A DNA stretch of 42,672 bases. Source: Bacteroidales bacterium. GTDB lineage: Bacteria > Bacteroidota > Bacteroidia > Bacteroidales > UBA3824. Under the pieces are notes generated by a model that was not told the DNA's origin, made no database searches, and saw nothing but the letters and a program-made list of their open reading frames with translations. Positions 41,438 through 42,672 of this stretch are shown here, piece after piece. Numbering within the stretch: the stretch's first letter is position 1; each line of letters starts with the position of its first letter. The stretch covers positions 1-42,672 of the forward strand of contig JAGCYI010000168.1 of the NCBI GenBank assembly GCA_017960885.1. The letters are read 5' to 3'. A program made the translations under genes and the position numbers.

Positions 41438-42286
41438 ATGAACACGATACAAAAACAGACAACTATCAACTGCAACGGCAGATTATTAGACTTGTCGCAA
41501 CCCAAGGTTATGGGCATTATCAACAACACCGCCGACTCGTTTTACGGAGCAAGCCGGTGCAACACGCCCGATGCCATAGCCGCACAAGCCGAAAAAATGA
41601 TTGCCGAAGGCGCAGAAATTATCGACGTGGGCGCATTCAGCACACGTCCCGGCTGCGCACAAGTATCAGAGCAAGAGGAACTTGAACGCATACGCACCGC
41701 TCTGAGCGCAATTAGGGCAAAGTTTCCCGATGTGGTAATTTCGGTAGACACATTCCGCAGCAGCGTGGCTCGGATGTCGGCAGAAGAGTTTGGTGTGGGC
41801 ATAATCAACGATATATCAGGCGGATATTTCGACCCAGAATTGTTTAAGACCGTTGCCGAAACACGAGCAGCATATATACTTATGCACTCAATTGGAAATC
41901 CGCTCGAAAAGCATCAAACTGCACAATGCTATGATATTGTGGAAGATGTTATCAAGTTTTTGTATACCAAAGTTGACGCGCTACGTCAGGCAGGTGTCAA
42001 GGATATAATTTTAGACCCTGGTTTCGGTTTTGGCAAAACTCTCGATCAGAATTACGAATTGCTCAACCACATGGACGATTTAAAAATTTTCAATCTACCC
42101 ATTTTGGTAGGAGTATCACGCAAGTCGATGATTTTTAAATTATTAGAAACCGACCCAGAACATTCGCTCAATGGTACTTCGGTAATCAACACCATAGCCA
42201 TGGCCAAAGGTGCCGACATTTTGCGTGTTCACGATGTAAAACAAGCCGTAGAAGTTATCAAAATATGCCAAAAAACAGGATTATAA
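41438..42286 (+). CDS. folP: Dihydropteroate synthase (FolP)
   Basis: FolP condenses 4-aminobenzoate with 6-hydroxymethyl-dihydropterin diphosphate in folate synthesis and is the sulfonamide target. The 282-aa protein has the expected blocks: VMGIINNTADSFYG, DVGAFSTRPGC, VISVDTFRSSVA, INDISGGY, ILDPGFGFGKT and VGVSRKSMI. The first loop reads NNTADSF where most enzymes have N(V)TPDSF, a substitution of the loop proline by alanine near the substrate and drug site. ATG 41438 is the first start and fits the family. The gene overlaps the next one by 22 bases. In many Bacteroidota folP is next to dacA, which here lies at 29683-30537 on the other strand. Confidence 0.93.
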   Translation: MNTIQKQTTINCNGRLLDLSQPKVMGIINNTADSFYGASRCNTPDAIAAQAEKMIAEGAEIIDVGAFSTRPGCAQVSEQEELERIRTALSAIRAKFPDVVISVDTFRSSVARMSAEEFGVGIINDISGGYFDPELFKTVAETRAAYILMHSIGNPLEKHQTAQCYDIVEDVIKFLYTKVDALRQAGVKDIILDPGFGFGKTLDQNYELLNHMDDLKIFNLPILVGVSRKSMIFKLLETDPEHSLNGTSVINTIAMAKGADILRVHDVKQAVEVIKICQKTGL

Positions 42287-42672
42287 TAGCCATTGCCTTT
42301 TGGCTCTGCATTTCTGCCCTCTGCGCAAATGCCCAACAAAAACCGGGAACATTTGTGGAGATAGGCGCAGGTATGTCGGTGAGTTCTCTAAGATTTTTGC
42401 ACAGCATTAAATTTGGATTCAACTCACAGGTGGGCATTGGCTACACGCCGTTTATAAGTCAACCAATGTTGATTCCCATCGACACGATAGGCAACGCCCG
42501 CACTATTCACAATATTCTCGACGAGCATATACGTGCATATATTTTTGTGTCGTACACCTCCAAAGGCGAAACCAAGGTAAGAATCGACAATACAGAGGCA
42601 CGTGGCGAAATCAACTATTTTGAAGTAAAGCCGCAAGGACGGTATTACATTCCCCTCACGCCGTTTTATGTA
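42265..42672 (+). CDS. Exported protein of unknown function (3' end outside window)
   Basis: The frame begins at ATG 42265 inside the end of folP (22-base overlap) and is open to the window edge, giving 136 residues. A clear signal peptide (RIIIAIAFWLCISALCANA) precedes mature sequence QQKPGTFVEIGAGMSVSSLR. That is followed by FNSQVGIGYTPFIS, which has the alternating pattern of an outer-membrane beta strand. The rest is mixed beta. I do not recognise the family. The overlap implies translational coupling with folP. Confidence 0.6.
   Translation, partial: MPKNRIIIAIAFWLCISALCANAQQKPGTFVEIGAGMSVSSLRFLHSIKFGFNSQVGIGYTPFISQPMLIPIDTIGNARTIHNILDEHIRAYIFVSYTSKGETKVRIDNTEARGEINYFEVKPQGRYYIPLTPFYV

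Overview
The window looks like a chromosomal segment of a Bacteroidota, most likely Bacteroidales. Three things support this. Many start regions carry the Bacteroidota-type promoter (TTTG, 19-20 bases, TAnnTTTG). Shine-Dalgarno sequences are weak. The gene families and their order are typical of the phylum: bamD, rpoZ, coaBC, a DUF4835 gene and recN in a row, a DUF1599 gene next to a BT_3928-type gene, and MalQ with N-terminal CBM20-like modules. I cannot name a genus.

Left end (1-5740), a rearranged restriction-modification island. The minus strand reads hsdR remnant, hsdM, then an ORF6N/PLD-like gene that runs off the window. hsdR is broken: its N-terminus (5338-5711) and C-terminus (2699 to about 3225) flank an oppositely oriented type II cassette, an Eco47II-family endonuclease followed by a C5-cytosine methyltransferase. 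The middle of hsdR is missing, and the C-terminal remnant also has an in-frame stop. The ORF6N gene has its own promoter and a leader made of five consecutive inverted repeats.

5790-11023, sulfur and cofactor genes. cysD and cysN (ATP sulfurylase) point the same way but are separated by an oppositely oriented AAA/DUF4143 ATPase gene, which is preceded by three direct repeats spaced exactly 33 bp apart. Next come a NifB-type radical SAM gene and an overlapping separate NifX-domain gene. Together they suggest nitrogenase cofactor chemistry, although no nitrogenase structural genes are visible here.

11374-23261, core metabolism and housekeeping: leuA; a SiaC-like regulator with a TPR/SpoIIE phosphatase (a likely partner-switch pair); an acyl-ACP thioesterase; a METTL25-like methyltransferase; then the minus-strand run bamD, rpoZ, coaBC, DUF4835, recN, smpB.

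23522-29668, cytoplasmic alpha-glucan use: a coiled-coil protein, MalQ (GH77) and a GH13 enzyme, followed by a PAS histidine kinase whose annotated start cuts into a membrane helix.

29683-37255, membrane, signalling and envelope genes: diadenylate cyclase, a BT_3928-type DoxX-like protein, a duplicated DUF1599 protein, a double-HTH/AT-hook-like regulator, tRNA-Glu(CTC), a voltage-sensor-like membrane protein, and an SPFH-GYF protein paired with a double zinc-ribbon membrane protein.

37371-42672: a GH31 lipoprotein with a PA14-like insertion, a secreted SPOR-like protein, folP, and the start of an unknown secreted protein. Coding density is high. The only gene-free stretch over 300 bases lies between nifB and leuA.
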